Shown one piece after another: positions 46,763 to 56,734 of a DNA stretch of 64,000 nucleotides. The notes beneath the pieces were generated by a model. The model had not been told where the DNA came from. It searched no databases and saw only the letters and a list, made by a program, of their open reading frames with translations. Positions within the stretch are counted from its first letter, which is position 1, and each line of letters begins with the position of its first letter. A program made the position numbers and the translations under genes. Source of the stretch: Pseudomonas wuhanensis (GTDB lineage: Bacteria; Pseudomonadota; Gammaproteobacteria; Pseudomonadales; Pseudomonadaceae); the NCBI RefSeq assembly GCF_030687395.1, contig NZ_CP117430.1, positions 4,340,001-4,404,000 on the forward strand, written 5' to 3'.

Positions 46763-46800
46763 GCACTGTTGCAAATAGGATCCTGAGCAGTGGTTTGCTC
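46763..46800 (-). mobile_element. IS6-family end relic
   Basis: GGCACTGTTGCAAATAGGAT, then CTGAGCAGTGGTTTGCTC, is the right end of the local IS6 in reverse orientation. It truncates the IS4 transposase next to it. Confidence 0.8.
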
Positions 46801-47660
46801 ACTATCCCAGAACGCGGGCACCTGAGAATTAGTGGTCCCCTGCTGCAGGCGGAACACGGCGTGTTGCCCGCTGGTGAGGACCTGATGCAGGATCAGGTAG
46901 CTGAAGTAGCCCCGGTCGAAAATGACCAGATCTCCAGGCTCCAGTTTTGCCAGATGTTCTGGCACACAGCGGCGTTCGTCGTTATGGGGTACCAGCTCGA
47001 AATCGTAAATCAACTGCTCCTGCAAGTTGTACAACCCGCTCACCATGGCGCAAGGGTAATGCCGGGTCGTCTCCCGTGGTGTTTTATAGCCGTATTCCAG
47101 CAGGCCGCGGGGCGCATTGATTTTCGAGCCGTCGATGGCAAAGACCCGATGCCCTTTCCAGGTCGGCGTGTCCCGGTGAGCGTGCCAAAGTGAAATCAGT
47201 TCGTCGTTGAGCGTTTTGAACACGGTTTCCGGCAGCTTCTGCCGGGCTTCACACAGGGAAGATGCCGCAACGGCATCCGTACGGGGCAGAGTGATTCCTT
47301 TGTTTGTACAGGACTCCCACAGTGCACCAAGACTGCTGCCATAGCCCTGTCGGTTCCTGCTTAAAACCATCTTCAGTATGAATACAACCAGCAACCGTGT
47401 ATCAATCACACGCCGGCGTTTTTGCCATTCTGGATCCGTGGACTGGCAGGTTCGCTGAAATAACTTACCGACTTTTGTCCAGAACACAGACATTTCTTCA
47501 TGGGGCATCGAGGGGGGGAGCCTTGCTTCGCTGTCCAGCAAACAAACATAGCGCACCTTAACCGAATGCCATTGGTAATCCGGAACCCCAGAAAATTCCG
47601 TCGGAAGCGGGGCGCGCAGCCCGGGACGGGCGAAGGCGTGAGGATCGAAGCCCGAAGGGC
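46801..47660 (-). pseudogene. IS4-family transposase, C-terminally truncated
   Basis: The frame contains the DDE elements HRVFAIDGSKINAPRGL and GDLVIFDRGYFSYLILHQVL, with the usual N-terminal helices (WQKRRRVIDTRLLVVFILKM). The final Glu region is missing because an IS6 end replaces it. The real start is uncertain; the frame is open to 47784. Confidence 0.8.
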
Positions 47661-47747
47661 CAAGACCCGCCGCGCTTTTGGCCGGGGCTTGGTTTACGAG
47701 AGCCGTTTCGGCGAAGCCGAACACGCACAGCGGCGGGGTTGGGTAGG

Positions 47748-47815
47748 TGTAACTGCTTGCAATCGAAAACGGCCATGCTTGCAATCAACGCTATTTCAGG
47801 CTCGGATTAATTGCT
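47748..47815. repeat. Transposon-end repeat block
   Basis: GCTTGCAATCGAAAACGGCC and GGCTCGGATTAATTGC match the block at 2864-2940 and part of 56385-56440, marking another copy of the same transposon end. Confidence 0.6.
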
Positions 47816-47849
47816 GTCCAAGCTATTCATCATTACAAGGAAGCAAGCA

Positions 47850-48050
47850 ATGACCGAGCAATACGACCCGCAAGGCCGCTATAACATCTACGATGAAGAC
47901 GACCAAATAAGGGGCCAGGTGGTGAAGGGCGTGCTGTATGAGGGGGCACCGGATTTCCGCCAGGAAACAGGCCGATTCACAGCGGAGGATCTTGAGGGGC
48001 TGAACTTCGTCCATCAAGGCGCCAGGTTCAAACTGGTGCGCCAAGGCTAG
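47850..48050 (+). CDS. Small conserved-looking hypothetical protein
   Basis: This 66-residue acidic protein (MTEQYDPQGRYNIYDEDDQI) has AGGAAG eight bases before the ATG. No membrane segment or known motif is visible. It lies between an IS4 remnant and a toxin-antitoxin pair, convergent with the latter. Codon use looks like a real Pseudomonas gene; function unknown. Confidence 0.6.
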   Translation: MTEQYDPQGRYNIYDEDDQIRGQVVKGVLYEGAPDFRQETGRFTAEDLEGLNFVHQGARFKLVRQG

Positions 48051-48073
48051 GCCCTGCGTTACCAATAACGAAA

Positions 48074-48095
48074 GCCCCCTGCTAAAGCAGAGGGC
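48074..48095. terminator. Hairpin between convergent genes
   Basis: GCCCCCTGCT and AGCAGAGGGC form a stem of about 10 bp with one mismatch and a two-base minimal loop, placed between the ends of two convergent genes. It is probably a bidirectional terminator. Confidence 0.6.
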
Positions 48096-48110
48096 CTATG
48101 TGTGGAAAGG

Positions 48111-48428
48111 TTAAGCCAGTATCTCGATACCGTGCTTTTCCACGATGGCCAGCAGCTTGAGGGCCATGCCACTCGGGCGCTTGTCGCCGGCCTCCCACTG
48201 CTTGACCGTCGATGCGCTGGTGTTCAAGTACCGGGCAAAAATCGGCTGACTGACGTGGCTGCGCTGACGAATTTTCTTGATCTGCGCAGGCCTGATTTCA
48301 GGCACTTCGGCAATGCAGGTCTCATCGAATTCCCGCATGGTGGCCTTGTCGATAGCGCCGATGGCCAGCAGTGCATTGGCCGAGCTGTGAATCGACTCGA
48401 AAGCCTCGCTTTTGAATTTCTTAGCCAT
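48111..48428 (-). CDS. Antitoxin, HTH family (HigA/NadS-like)
   Basis: This 105-residue protein has a Cro/C1-type helix-turn-helix in its second half (KIRQRSHVSQPIFARYLNTS, then ASTVKQWEAGDKRPSG). It is the usual partner of the RelE-type toxin encoded just upstream, whose 3' end it overlaps by eight bases. It is expected to neutralise the toxin and repress the shared promoter. Confidence 0.85.
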   Translation of the reverse strand: MAKKFKSEAFESIHSSANALLAIGAIDKATMREFDETCIAEVPEIRPAQIKKIRQRSHVSQPIFARYLNTSASTVKQWEAGDKRPSGMALKLLAIVEKHGIEILA

Positions 48429-48780
48429 TGCTGCATATCTCCAAAAAGTCTTTCCGCTTCAGCAGAAGCTGGATTTGCTCGTTGCTCAAGCCTTCATAGG
48501 CTTTGGCAAGCTTCTTGAATCCGGCCAGCTCCTTTTTACCGATGTTGTCCAGGTCGCTCTTGGCAAACAGGAACTGATACACCCAGTAGTCGCCGCCCTT
48601 CGCCAGGATGATCGAGCGATGCCGGTTTTCATTCAGGCGTTTTTTCCAAACGCCACCGCCGAGATCAACCGCCTGACCCTGCATCACTTCCTTGATCGCT
48701 TCGCACAGATCCGCATCAGGGATTTCAGCCTTCTTTACTGCAGAAGCAAAGGTTTTCGTTTTAAACACCCTCATTGGCAT
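48421..48780 (-). CDS. RelE/HigB-type toxin
   Basis: This 119-residue protein belongs to the RelE superfamily: MRVFKTKTFASAVKKAEIPD, then DLGGGVWKKRLNENRHRSII and WVYQFLFAKSDLDNIGKKEL. Members of the family are ribosome-dependent mRNA endonucleases. AGGAG lies five bases before the ATG at 48780. Toxin-first order with the antitoxin downstream is typical of the HigBA type. It may help keep this unstable region. Confidence 0.85.
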   Translation of the reverse strand: MPMRVFKTKTFASAVKKAEIPDADLCEAIKEVMQGQAVDLGGGVWKKRLNENRHRSIILAKGGDYWVYQFLFAKSDLDNIGKKELAGFKKLAKAYEGLSNEQIQLLLKRKDFLEICSNG

Positions 48781-48803
48781 AGACTCTCCTAGTGATAAAA
48801 AGT

Positions 48804-48818
48804 TACCACCTAGTGGTA
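48804..48818. promoter_or_regulatory. Probable operator of the toxin-antitoxin operon
   Basis: TACCAC and GTGGTA are perfect inverted arms with a 3-base spacer, located 24 bases before the toxin ATG. This is a likely binding site for the antitoxin. Confidence 0.6.
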
Positions 48819-49016
48819 TAGATGTCAAAGATTTCAACCGCGCGCCGGGGGCCAGCTGGACTGCGAATAACGGGATTAAACACCCAGAAAAAAACCCGCA
48901 TTCTCGGGCTTTGGGTCTTTCGTTACTACCAGGAATTCAACGCCGGTGACGGCGGCTCAGATCCTCGCGCAAACGCTGCGGCAAAAAGAGCCCGTAGAAC
49001 GGCTCGGGTTCTGGCG

Positions 49017-49834
49017 GGCACTGTTGCAAATAGTTTGTAGAGTTAAGCTAAAGCCTACCTTGGACTGAAGGAGGCGCGTATGAACCCTTTCCATGGTCGG
49101 CATTTTCAGGGCCCCATTATTCTCTGGGCCGTACGCTGGTATTGCAAATATGGCATCAGCTACCGTGAGCTGCAGGAGATGCTCGCCGAACGCGGCGTCA
49201 ATGTCGACCACACCACGATTTATCGTTGGGTTCAGCATTACGCGCCGGAGATGGAAAAACGTCTGCGTTGGTACTGGCATCACCCTACAGATTTGCGCTC
49301 CTGGTGCCTCGATGAAACCTATGTCAAGGTCTCGGGGAAATGGTTTTACCTGTACAGGGCCACGGACAACCGCGGCCATACCCTCGATTTTTACCGTTCC
49401 CCCGTCGCAACACCCAAGCCGCCTACTGGTTTTTACGCAAGACGCTCAAGCCTCTGAAGGCGTGGAAAATCCCTAAAGTCATCAATACCGACAAGGCGCC
49501 CACCTATGCCAAAGCGCCGGTAGTGCTAAAGCAGGAAGGCAAATGCCCTCCGGACGTGGAGCAGCGACAGGTGAAGTACCTGAACAACGCCATTGAGTGC
49601 GATCATGGAAAACTCAAACGCATAATCAATCCAATGCTGGGTTTCAAATCCCGTAAAACGGCGTATGCAACGATAAAAGGAATAGAAACCCTGCGAGCCC
49701 TTCGCAAAGGTCAGGCAGCGTCCTGGTATTACGGGCACCCCCAGGGCGAAGTGCGCCTGGTGAATAGGGTTTTCGGCCTCTGAGCCCTGTTTGAAGAGCA
49801 AACCACTGCTCAGGATCCTATTTGCAACAGGGCC
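49017..49834 (+). mobile_element. IS6-family element, full length, frameshifted
   Basis: Inverted ends GGCACTGTTGCAAATAG (49017) and CTATTTGCAACAGGGCC (49834) bound 818 bp. No target duplication is seen and the two flanks are unrelated, so recombination between copies has occurred. Confidence 0.9.
49080..49783 (+). pseudogene. IS6-family transposase with a frameshift in a C run
   Basis: The first frame (49080-49457) holds YGISYRELQEMLAERGVNVD and the first Asp (WCLDETYVKV). The second (49340-49783) holds INTDKAPTYAKA and ECDHGKLKRIINPM. Removing one C from the run at about 49397-49401 joins them into a normal ~235-residue transposase. Confidence 0.9.
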
Positions 49835-50782
49835 GTTTCGCCTTTCTCGGCGACACATCGCAGATACTGGTACTCGACAATCTGCGCAGCGGCGTTACCA
49901 AGGCACATCGCTACGAGCCCGACATCAACCCCAGTTACCGCGACCTGGCCGAGCATTACGGCGTGGCTGTGCTGCCCGCTCGCTCGCGCAAACCCAAGGA
50001 TAAAGCCAAGGTCGAAGTCGGCGTGCAAGTGGTCGAGCGGTGGATCCTGGCGGTGCTGCGCAACCGCCAGTTCTTCTCCGTGGGCGAACTCAACACAGCC
50101 ATCGCGCTGCTGCTGGATCGCCTCAATCAGAAGCCCTTCAAGAAGCTGCTAGGCTCACGCCGCTCGGCCTTCGAGACCATCGTCGACCAACCCGCACTGC
50201 AACCGCTCCCAGAACATCCGTATGTCTACGCCGAATGGAAAAAAGTGCGGGTGCACATCGACTACCACGTCGAGGTCGACGGCCATTACTACTCGGTGCC
50301 GTACCAACTGGTGAAGCACCAACTCGAAGTGCGGCTAATCGATAAGACCGTCGAGTGCTTCCACGTCAACCAGCGGGTGGCCAGCCATCTGCGCTCGCCG
50401 CACAAAGGCCGCCACACAACTCAAACCGAGCACATGCCCAAAAGTCACCGCGAACATGCCGAATGGACGCCGCAGCGACTGATCCACTGGGCAGAGCAGA
50501 CCGGCCCGAATACAGCCGGCGTCATCGCCTACATCCTCGAACGCCGGATCCATCCGCAGCACGGATTCCGCGCCTGCCTGGGCATCCTGCGCCTGAGTAA
50601 CAGCACGGCGAAGAGCGGCTGGAAGCCGCTTGCCAGCGTGCGTTGGCACTCGGCGCGTGCAGTTACAAAAGCCTGAATCGATCCTGCGCCAAGGCCTGGA
50701 ACGGCTGCCGCTAGCCCAGCAAAACCTGCCGCTGCTGCCCGACGAACACATCAACCTGCGCGGCCACGGCTACTACCACTGA
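49835..50782 (+). pseudogene. IS21 IstA transposase, 5'-truncated and frameshifted
   Basis: From 49835 the frame holds DNLRSGVTKAHRYEPDINPS, then AKVEVGVQVVERWILAVLRN and VHIDYHVEVDGHYYSVPYQL. It shifts near 50650 into a frame ending NLRGHGYYH at 50782. The N-terminal DNA-binding part is missing because IS6 replaces it. Confidence 0.85.
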
Positions 50783-50802
50783 CCTAAAAAAGGAACACCA
50801 AA

Positions 50803-50920
50803 ATGCTACCCATCCGACTCTGGACAAACTACAAACCCTGCGCCTGCACGGCATGATCAAGGCGCTTGGCGAACAACACGCAACGCCTGACATCAACGAT
50901 CTAAGCTTCGACGAGTGAAG
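50803..50920 (+). pseudogene. IS21 IstB, N-terminal fragment
   Basis: About 38 residues (LDKLQTLRLHGMIKALGEQH) follow istA and then stop at the junction with the effector gene at about 50905. The end piece GACATCAACGATCTAAG is also present at 32531 beside the other copy of the same effector. Confidence 0.75.
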
Positions 50921-51693
50921 GACTTGGAGACGGTGATTTTACGGCCAATGCTTCGAAGTGGCCGCCCATGTCCAGAATGAACCCTTCTTTGGCATCTGGG
51001 TGCTTTGAGCCCTGTATCTCATCGAGAACGTGCCCAGGCAGCACCTGAATCACATGGATACGCACTTGCTCATTGGGCGGCTTACCAAAGTTGAGGTTGT
51101 CCACGAATCGCTTTGCCAGCGTGCCGCTCGCCAGCACCATTTGGTCTGGCTCTTCCTCGCCGCCCTCCCTCGCTATACGGAAACTTTCGATAACATCCGC
51201 ATCGGGTATCCCTTGGGGTCGCTTACCGCTGGCCATTGCTGAGATCTGCTGAGCGGAGATGAAAAAACAGTTGTTCTTTTGCTGGGTAGTTTTGCCGTCG
51301 TTCGAAAGCCTTTGAAAGTCCACACCGAACGCTTCGTCGTATTGTTGCGCCGTCGCGGTTCGGGCCTGGGTCAGTGCTGTCAGCTGCTCTAGAAAACCGC
51401 CTTGAGCAGCAGTTCTGGGGGACAAGTGCGCTTGCAAGTCGAGTTCTAACCTGTGGGCAAGGTTTGCCAGGCGCGGTTTCGCCCGCCCATAGGCTTCGGC
51501 GGTCGCCCGCGCGTGGCTTGCAAAAGGAAGGTTGGGGAACGCGTTCGCGCGCGCCTCCTGGGCGGTGCGCGGGAAGTTATCGGCTCGGGGCGGCGGGCCA
51601 TTCGGCGGCGGTGCACTGTTACTTGGGGTGTAGGCGGGTTGCTGAGGCATGCCCGGCGGCCGTGTAGGCATAGTGGTACCCTGCTGTGTACGA
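50901..51693 (-). pseudogene. OTU-like cysteine protease effector, N-terminally truncated copy
   Basis: About 264 residues survive in one frame: a proline-rich stretch (PTRPPGMPQQPAYTPSNSAP), a helical linker and a C-terminal domain. That domain has a Cys in a KNNCFFISAQQISAM context and, ~100 residues later, a His in DMGGHFEAL. The NNCF...GGHF spacing and sequence resemble OTU/papain-fold proteases, so deubiquitinase-like activity is plausible. An IS256 inserted at 51695 has removed the first ~190 residues, including the secretion signal and hrp box that the copy at 33847 still has. As it stands it is probably silent. Confidence 0.7.
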
Positions 51694-51694
51694 G

Positions 51695-53051
51695 AGGGTG
51701 TAATTAGTTTTGTGTAAACGGTCATTTGGCAGGAGACTGCCTACCCCAAGGAAATCCAATGACCGAGCCAAAACCCAAGCGCGCCAAACGAGTCAAGCCT
51801 GATCCTGAACTGGTTAAATTGGCCGATAGCCTGCTGACCAATTACAAAAAGCCCGAGGACCTCATCGGTGAAAACGGCCTGCTCAAACAGCTCACCAAGA
51901 TGCTGGTCGAGCGGGCCCTTGAAGCCGAAATGACCGAACACCTGGGGCACGACAAAAGCGCAGCGATCACCAACGCTGCCGCCAATGCGCGCAACGGTCA
52001 CAGCGGTAAAACCCTAAAGGGCGACTTCGGCGAACTGCCGCTGGACATACCTCGCGACCGCCAGTCCTCCTTCGAGCCGCAGCTGGTGGCCAAGCATCAA
52101 ACCCGCTGGACGGGCTTCGATGACAAAGTTATTTCTCTCTACGCTCGCGGTTTAAGTGTCAGAGAAATTCAGGCGCACTTGCAGGAGATGTACGGCACAG
52201 AGGTCTCTCCCAGCCTGATCCCGGCGATTACCGACGCGGTGAGTGACGAGGTCAAGCTCTGGCAGGCCCGACCGCTGGACGCGCTGTACCCGATTCTCTA
52301 CCTGGACTGCATTCACGTCAAAGTGCGCGATGCCGGCGCCGTGCGCAACAAGGCGGTTTACCTGGCCATCGGCGTCAATATGGCGGGGCACAAGGAAGTG
52401 CTGGGCTTGTGGATCGCGCAAACCGAAGGCGCCAAATTCTGGCTGCAAGTGGTAACTGAACTCAAGAATCGGGGCGTGCAGGACATCTTCATTGCCTGCG
52501 TGGACGGCCTCAAAGGCTTCCCAGAGGCGATTGAAACGGTTTACCCGAAAGCCGTCGTTCAGCTGTGCATCGTGCACATGGTGCGCAACAGTTTGAACTT
52601 CGTATCGTGGAAACGGCAGAAAGAAGTCGCGGCTGATCTCAAGCTGATTTACACCTCAGCCACCGCCGAGCTGGCTGAGCAACGGCTCTGCGAATTTGAG
52701 GCAAAATGGGACGCCGAGTACCAATCAATCAGCCTGTCATGGCGACGAAACTGGGCTCGGGTGATCCCGTTTTTTGACTATCCAGCCGAAATTCGCAAGG
52801 TGATCTACACCACCAATGCTATCGAATCGATCAACATGAGCCTGCGAAAAGTGATAAAAACGCGTGCGTCATTTCCGACCGATGAGGCGGTTATGAAGCT
52901 GTTTTATCTGGCGCTGAACAACATCAGCAAAAAGTGGACAATGCCGATCCGGGACTGGAAAGCGGCTTTGAATCGCTTCAGTATCCAGTTTGAAGACCGG
53001 CTGTTAACGGTTTAATAGAAATCCCGTTTACACAAAATCAGGGACACCCTC
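51695..53051 (+). mobile_element. IS256-family element, intact
   Basis: Inverted ends GAGGGTGT...TTTTGTGTAAACGG (left) and the complement CCGTTTACACAAAA...ACACCCTC (right) enclose one transposase gene. It truncates an effector on the left and an IS110 on the right. No target duplication is visible. Confidence 0.85.
51759..53015 (+). CDS. IS256-family transposase
   Basis: The transposase has 418 residues from the ATG at 51759 (MTEPKPKRAKRVKPDPELVK), preceded by AAGGAA. The DDE catalytic set is visible: LYLDCIHVKVRDAG, FIACVDGLKGFPEAI and [20 protein letters not shown]. The normal length suggests it can be active and could mobilise the deleted relatives at 8187 and 38070 if their ends are compatible. 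Confidence 0.95.
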   Translation: MTEPKPKRAKRVKPDPELVKLADSLLTNYKKPEDLIGENGLLKQLTKMLVERALEAEMTEHLGHDKSAAITNAAANARNGHSGKTLKGDFGELPLDIPRDRQSSFEPQLVAKHQTRWTGFDDKVISLYARGLSVREIQAHLQEMYGTEVSPSLIPAITDAVSDEVKLWQARPLDALYPILYLDCIHVKVRDAGAVRNKAVYLAIGVNMAGHKEVLGLWIAQTEGAKFWLQVVTELKNRGVQDIFIACVDGLKGFPEAIETVYPKAVVQLCIVHMVRNSLNFVSWKRQKEVAADLKLIYTSATAELAEQRLCEFEAKWDAEYQSISLSWRRNWARVIPFFDYPAEIRKVIYTTNAIESINMSLRKVIKTRASFPTDEAVMKLFYLALNNISKKWTMPIRDWKAALNRFSIQFEDRLLTV

Positions 53052-53448
53052 GCATCGCCTCGGCCACACCCGATTGGGTCTTGGCGATCGCCGTGGCGTT
53101 TCCCGAAAGAACGGATCGAGCCGCGCTCTCGGCGTCGGTGGGATCGGATTTCCCCTGGAGCCGGCGTTTGGAGCGATCAGGGCGGTTAACCTCCAGCACC
53201 TCGATGCCATGATCACGCAGGACACGGGCTAAACCCGCGCCATAAGTTCCGGTGCCTTCCACGCCGGCACGCTTCAACATACCGAAGGAGTTGGCCCAGG
53301 TAACGAGCTTGAGATATCCGCTGGTATCGGTTGTTACCGCCAAGCAGCCAAGCAGGTTTCCATTCGTGTTGATCAAGACCCCTACGTGGGTATCCAGATG
53401 TGTATCAACTCCCAAGATGACTTCGTTTTCGTCCATGGGGCTGTTCAT
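53052..53448 (-). pseudogene. IS110-family transposase, N-terminal fragment
   Basis: The RuvC-like DEDD domain is present: ILGVDTHLDTHVGVLINTNG, then GVEGTGTYGAGLARVL and KSDPTDAESAARSVL. IS256 cuts it at 53051. Positions 53449-53650 contain the IS110 end and no gene. Confidence 0.85.
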
Positions 53449-53626
53449 GACTAATGCCTCCGATGAGAACGCATTACCAACCCCATACGCAGGACAGGAC
53501 ACTCAAGATGCAGGACAAGGCTCCTATCAGGTCACAGACGCTGGGCCCGGCAATGCCAGGGAACGTCAGCGTCCAATCGACAGGTCAACGCAAAGGCACT
53601 CTATTGGCCAATCCCAGCACGGGTCA

Positions 53627-54684
<1,058 letters not shown>

Positions 54685-54689
54685 TAGCA

Positions 54690-54953
54690 TCACGGTTTTG
54701 CCACTGCCAAGGATTATTGTGGAGGGGGGGAAATTGTCTTGTGGGGAGGGGAATTGATATCCTGATATGATGTAGGCTCCTGGTCGCCGCACGGTCTCGG
54801 CGTATTTTCCGGACGCCGTGACGTGCAACGACCAGACCCTGCCAGATCAGAGTGGCGCTTGATGGTGATCAAGTTCCGGAACTGTTCACCCTTTTGAGAT
54901 TGATCAGGATTATCTCGTCGACACTATAAGTTCAGGCATGGCAAAATGCGGCA
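54690..54953. other. Intergenic stretch, no gene recognised
   Basis: About 260 bases between an IS3 end and the metalloprotease gene. There is a G-rich run at 54719-54757 but no convincing frame or IS end. Confidence 0.4.
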
Positions 54954-56105
54954 CTACAAAGACTGTCCTGGACTTGAAAGAAACTTAATTGGCACATCAA
55001 TAAGAATCAAACTCAACGCTTCTTTGAGCTCACCAGCCAGAAGCACTTCCACCACATTATACGGCAGTTGATTAAAATGGAAATCTCGCTGGGAAACCGC
55101 AATATCCCGCAAGGCTCGGAGCTGCTCTTTTTTTTCGTGAGGCGGGTCAGTATTTATACTGTACCACGCAAGATTGTACACCTCAGAGTGATATCCTAGA
55201 GTTTCTAAAATATTTGTTTGATCCAGTTTTGCTTTACTGACTATGGAGGCAACCTTTGATCCTGACCTGGCTACTTCCTTATCTTTTCCTAGCAGATCAA
55301 GTAACGTAAAACTTTCGAGTTGTTCAACGTGGGAGCACTCATGCGCGATAGTGAGCGCTACCTGGAGGGCAACAACATCATCATCGAGCTCAATGCTAAT
55401 TCCCATTGGAGGAACTACAAATTTTTCGAATGCTGCCGGGCCAATTTGTGGATCCTCACCAGGAATGGTCAGGCCATGTATCTTAAGATTTTTATCAAAA
55501 GATACTGAGTAGTTATCACTAAACTTGAAGGCCTCCAGTATATATTCCAGGCCAGCGTCAGACATTATAGGTTTTATGAGTTCATGCAAGGCCGGGTACT
55601 TGCCGAACGAGACATTTGTGGGTAATTCAAAGCTAGATGGAAGTTGTACTGACCCTGTTTTGCTACCACTGGCAATTGAGCCGGTCCCATTGTAACTTGA
55701 ACCTGCCGGAGACGCGAGAAATCGCCTTTGAATTGAAAGACTTTTGGCCTCGCTAAGTCTGGACATAGTGCTATCGGTCGTTCCGGCCCTATTAGGTCTA
55801 GGTCCTCTTCGAGAAGGAGCGGAAGGCTGGAGTTTGGGATCACCGGGATTAACAGGCTGCTCCGGGATCGAATCCAGGGTGACGGTCCGACGCGGCCGCC
55901 GATTGTCATGAGGTGCGTATGAAATTTCACTGGCGTTGGACAGAGAGCCGATCGAAACTTGTGCAGCGTGTAAACTGGCTAATGGCTCTCCGGAATCTTG
56001 TGATATCGGCTTACTTGGCTGATGTGACAGAGATTTATTCTCAGTTTGAACCGCCTCCATTTCGTAATTTGAAGCTATCGAATTACTTGAGCAACAGATA
56101 CCCAT
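54954..56105 (-). CDS. Predicted N-myristoylated HExxH metalloprotease, type III effector
   Basis: This 383-residue protein begins MGICCSSNS. Gly2 with Ser at position 6/7 fits a eukaryotic N-myristoylation site, and Cys4/Cys5 could be palmitoylated, so the injected protein may dock on the plant plasma membrane. Residues ~15-165 are Ser/Pro-rich and disordered-looking with a basic patch (RRGPRPNR). The C-terminal domain contains TIAHECSHVEQ: His255-Glu256-x-x-His259, followed by Gln262 (HExxHxxQ). Glu308 in GYHSEVYNLAWY is a candidate third zinc ligand. It is not recognisable as HopH/HopAP. The gene is more AT-rich than its neighbours, suggesting transfer. A perfect hrp box lies 129 bases upstream. 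Confidence 0.85.
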   Translation of the reverse strand: MGICCSSNSIASNYEMEAVQTENKSLSHQPSKPISQDSGEPLASLHAAQVSIGSLSNASEISYAPHDNRRPRRTVTLDSIPEQPVNPGDPKLQPSAPSRRGPRPNRAGTTDSTMSRLSEAKSLSIQRRFLASPAGSSYNGTGSIASGSKTGSVQLPSSFELPTNVSFGKYPALHELIKPIMSDAGLEYILEAFKFSDNYSVSFDKNLKIHGLTIPGEDPQIGPAAFEKFVVPPMGISIELDDDVVALQVALTIAHECSHVEQLESFTLLDLLGKDKEVARSGSKVASIVSKAKLDQTNILETLGYHSEVYNLAWYSINTDPPHEKKEQLRALRDIAVSQRDFHFNQLPYNVVEVLLAGELKEALSLILIDVPIKFLSSPGQSL

Positions 56106-56233
56106 TTAATTTTACCCTGATTAATATTTAACTAGTAGTGAGCGCACAGAGTGCCCTTCGTAAATCATGGAGAATCAGCATCCTCTGATGAGAGGGTGTT
56201 GATGCGGCTGCCAATATAAGGTAGTGCGGGTTA

Positions 56234-56261
56234 TTTGTGGTTCGAATACGCAGGTGGTTCC
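56234..56261 (-). promoter_or_regulatory. hrp box of the metalloprotease effector
   Basis: On the minus strand it reads GGAACC, 15 bases, CCACAAA, a perfect HrpL consensus. It leaves a leader of about 125 bases before the ATG at 56105. Confidence 0.9.
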
Positions 56262-56384
56262 AATTACGGTCAGTCGTAGAGCCGGGTGGCGAGTCCTGGT
56301 CTTTGTTGTAGGGTCGCTGTAGCTATAGCGACGCACAATGATGGGCGAGCTCCGGCTACGGCAGGTTGGAAAACCTTAGCTGTA

Positions 56385-56460
56385 GCTGCTTGCAATCAAC
56401 GCTATTTCAGGCTCGGATTAATTGCGACTGAAACAGTCCCCATGCTGGGGGGCATTTCGC
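56385..56460. repeat. Transposon-end repeat block
   Basis: GCTTGCAATCAACGCTATTT, then GGATTAATTGCGACTGA, repeats the blocks at 2864 and 47748. Confidence 0.6.
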
Positions 56461-56489
56461 CCCCAGCCGGAACCAACCCGAAACCAGCG

Positions 56490-56734
56490 TTACGAATGTT
56501 TTGTTTCAGCTGCAGCCCTTAGGGTCTCTCGGGCTCGGCTTTGCCGCTTCCTCAGCGTGCTTTGGAAAATCATCTGCGTCGGATCCCGTGGGTCCGGCAC
56601 CATTTGCCGAATCCTCAGCGCGTTTTGCGGTGCGTTTGACGTGAATGCTGGATGGCCGAATCCTGGCGAAGGATTGAACGCTGCCGGATAGTGGCCAGCG
56701 GCGGATGGGGGCAGTGACTCATTCACCGGTGTAC
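56490..56734 (-). other. Possible 3' remnant of an unidentified gene
   Basis: An open minus-strand frame ends with RIRQMVPDPRDPTQMIFQST, then RKRQSRARETLRAAAETKHS. Its amino-acid mix looks coding (Pro/Ser-rich, then basic helix). Its upstream part runs antisense into IS66, so at most the tail of a gene is left. Confidence 0.3.
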
